NCBI GenBank assembly: GCA_964583095.1
Contig: CAZOVB010000025.1
Location: forward strand, 1-62,050
Direction: 5' to 3'
Length of the DNA: 62,050 nucleotides
DNA from: CAZOVB01 sp964583095
Lineage (GTDB): Bacteria > Planctomycetota > Phycisphaerae > SM23-33
Under the pieces are notes generated by a model, which was not told the origin of the DNA, searched no databases, and saw only the letters and a list, made by a program, of their open reading frames with translations. Each line of letters opens with the position of its first letter. The first letter of the stretch is position 1. Below, piece by piece: positions 60,842 through 62,050 of the stretch. The position numbers and the translations under genes are program-made.

Positions 60842-61245
60842 CGGGGGTCTTTAGAGGCCTCGCTGCCCATTTCTTTGGCCCGGCGGAGCAGTTCTTCATC
60901 GCTGAGGGGCTTGTCGGTTTCCAGATCGTAGTGCAGGTATCGCTGGTCGTGGTAGGTCCACGGAGCCACCGCGCTTAGCAGGTCCAGTGGCGGGATCTCG
61001 TAGAGGGGCGGGTTGAGATTGGCATGGGTTTTGACGGTCTGATAGCCGTCCTTGCGAAGGACGATGCGGTAGTCGCCGTACCAGGTGAATTTGTGCCTCA
61101 GGGGTGTCAGGCCGACTTCTTGGCCGGAAATTTCCACCATGGCTCCCTGTGGCTGGGAGGTAATGGTCAGTTCCCGCTCCACGCATCCGCAAAGCGACAC
61201 CAGCGATCCCACCCCAAGCAGAAAAAGTCCTGTTGCCCGGTTCAT
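60838..61245 (-). CDS. PEGA-domain lipoprotein
   Basis: 135 residues from the ATG at 61245. The lipoprotein signal has VSLCGCVER as lipobox. The PEGA domain (about 24-75) reads LTITSQPQGAMVEISGQEVGLTP and YRIVLRKDGYQTV, as in surface proteins that bind or stack with polysaccharide or S-layer. The C-terminal part is charged and helical. Function unknown. The stop codon overlaps the stop of the convergent gene. Confidence 0.75.
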   Translation of the reverse strand: MNRATGLFLLGVGSLVSLCGCVERELTITSQPQGAMVEISGQEVGLTPLRHKFTWYGDYRIVLRKDGYQTVKTHANLNPPLYEIPPLDLLSAVAPWTYHDQRYLHYDLETDKPLSDEELLRRAKEMGSEASKDPR

Positions 61246-61354
61246 GGCCAAACTTTTACCCAGAGCCGGGATAGATCACAAGCCTAAAATCCGATAGTCA
61301 GGGCACAGGTGTGCAGAGAGGATTTCTCATGACGAAACCCTTCTCGCATACCCA

Positions 61355-61474
61355 GCAGGAGAACCCCCTGCCGGCGGGCAGGAGTGGAGCCGTAGATCGA
61401 GGCAACCGCTGACGCGGCGCTTCTCCTGCCCGGAGCAACAAGAATACTCCGCTGCATCGAAAGGCATTGCGATG
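61355..61474 (+). promoter_or_regulatory. Structured leader of the ACT-domain gene
   Basis: GCAGGAGAA (61355-61363) pairs with TTCTCCTGC (61421-61429) as an outer helix enclosing CCTGCC-GGCG-GGCAGG (61367-61382) and CCGC-TGAC-GCGG (61406-61417). Just before the gene, CATCG (61455-61459) pairs with CGATG (61470-61474), putting the start codon in the stem and AAAGG in the loop. I recognise no known riboswitch consensus. Confidence 0.5.
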
Positions 61475-61954
61475 GCTCGAGAAACTCCAAGAACCGCACG
61501 CGGACATGAAGAACCCTTCGCCAGGCAGTTCAGTATCTTCCTGGTCAATCGTGTCGGGCAGATGAAGGATCTGATGGACCTGCTGCGGGACAAGAAAGTC
61601 TACATGGTGGGCATGAGCATTATCGATTCGACCGACTGGGCCGTCATCCGTGCGATCTTCTCCGAACCGGAAAAGGCCCGGCTGGTCCTGGAAGAGGCGG
61701 ATCTGGCGTTTACGGAAACCGAAGTGCTCTTGGCGGAACTGGTTGACGACGAAGCCATGTGCGACATTTGTGGCCACCTGCTGAGGGGGGAAATCAGCAT
61801 TCACTTCGCCTTCAGCCTGATGCTCCAGAGCCACGACCATCCGGTGATCGCCTTCCATGTCGATGATTCGGTCCTGGCCAAACAGATCCTCATGCGCCAC
61901 GGCATCACATTGCTTGGCGAAGAGGACCTGGCGGATCCCGGCACGGGACTCTAG
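61472..61954 (+). CDS. ACT-domain regulatory protein
   Basis: 160 residues. After a short N-terminus it has the ACT pattern: FSIFLVNRVGQMKDLMDLLRDKKVYMVGMSIIDSTDW and, in the second half, IHFAFSLMLQSHDHPVIAFHVDDSVLAKQILMRHGITLLGEEDL, so probably two ACT-like halves. Such stand-alone ACT proteins bind amino acids and act as sensors. CDICGH in the middle is a CxxC pair of unknown use. The ATG has AAAGG 7 nt upstream inside a predicted hairpin loop. Confidence 0.78.
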   Translation: MARETPRTARGHEEPFARQFSIFLVNRVGQMKDLMDLLRDKKVYMVGMSIIDSTDWAVIRAIFSEPEKARLVLEEADLAFTETEVLLAELVDDEAMCDICGHLLRGEISIHFAFSLMLQSHDHPVIAFHVDDSVLAKQILMRHGITLLGEEDLADPGTGL

Positions 61955-62050
61955 AACCCCCGTCTTTTGCCGGGGCCCAACGGCCATCGTATGCCTGGAG
62001 CCGGTTGCGTTGTAAGGCTTTGGATGTTACGAGTGGGTGATGCTGATGGC

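Overview
The window looks like a chromosomal segment of a GC-rich planctomycete, probably from the Phycisphaerae/Sedimentisphaerales side. The evidence is two tandem pairs of planctomycete-type cytochrome (DUF1592-series) and DUF1552 genes, a PEP-CTERM protein next to a prepilin-type protein, several secreted or cytoplasmic glycoside hydrolases, and a strong GC bias at third codon positions. Two radical-SAM genes of the siroheme-dependent (AhbC/AhbD) heme route, with hemB and hemC nearby, suggest an anaerobic or facultative lifestyle. No rRNA, CRISPR array or intact insertion sequence is seen; there is one tRNA gene (Ala, CGC).

Layout. 1-762 has no convincing gene. 763-6019 (minus) holds two carbohydrate-active proteins. 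6230-12898 (plus) holds rplM-rpsI, argC-argJ, hemB, a Nudix-like gene and a secreted STN-domain protein. 13059-15304 is the ahbC-ahbD pair, followed by tRNA-Ala. 15568-18380 contains a small membrane protein and a three-gene operon (His-rich PEP-CTERM protein, prepilin-like protein, Cys/His-rich secreted protein). That operon is divergent from a Fur/Zur-type regulator, and a perfect palindrome sits in its promoter spacer. 18533-20046 is a decayed patch: a 5'-truncated sulfatase, an MNT nucleotidyltransferase and the stub of its HEPN partner, with two copies of a 29-bp repeat flanking the MNT/HEPN piece.

20036-28742 carries a PfpI-like protein, a DUF6504-like protein, cimA behind an attenuator-like leader, a nucleoside phosphorylase, valS, a DUF151 nuclease-like protein and a lipoprotein. 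28978-32086 (minus) carries DUF3800, fba, nnrE and trxA. 32551-37193 (plus) is an AEC permease with two glycoside-hydrolase-like genes, the second with an in-frame TGA. 37277-48371 (minus) is the duplicated DUF1592/DUF1552 block. 48539-50221 is a PAS-GAF-receiver signalling protein. 50307-59695 (minus) is a complete F1Fo ATP synthase operon with a nitroreductase gene between atpD and atpC and hemC at its end. The window closes with a membrane protein, a PEGA lipoprotein and an ACT-domain gene behind a potentially structured leader.

Many sigma70-like promoters with 16-18 bp spacing can be read by eye, and they decide several start codons. The most interesting signals are the putative Zur-controlled secreted operon, the ATP synthase operon's extra gene and alpha-subunit insertion, the cimA and ACT-gene leaders, the promoter/palindrome of the MNT gene, and several small or interrupted reading frames. 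All functional names come from motif recognition by eye; no database search was run.
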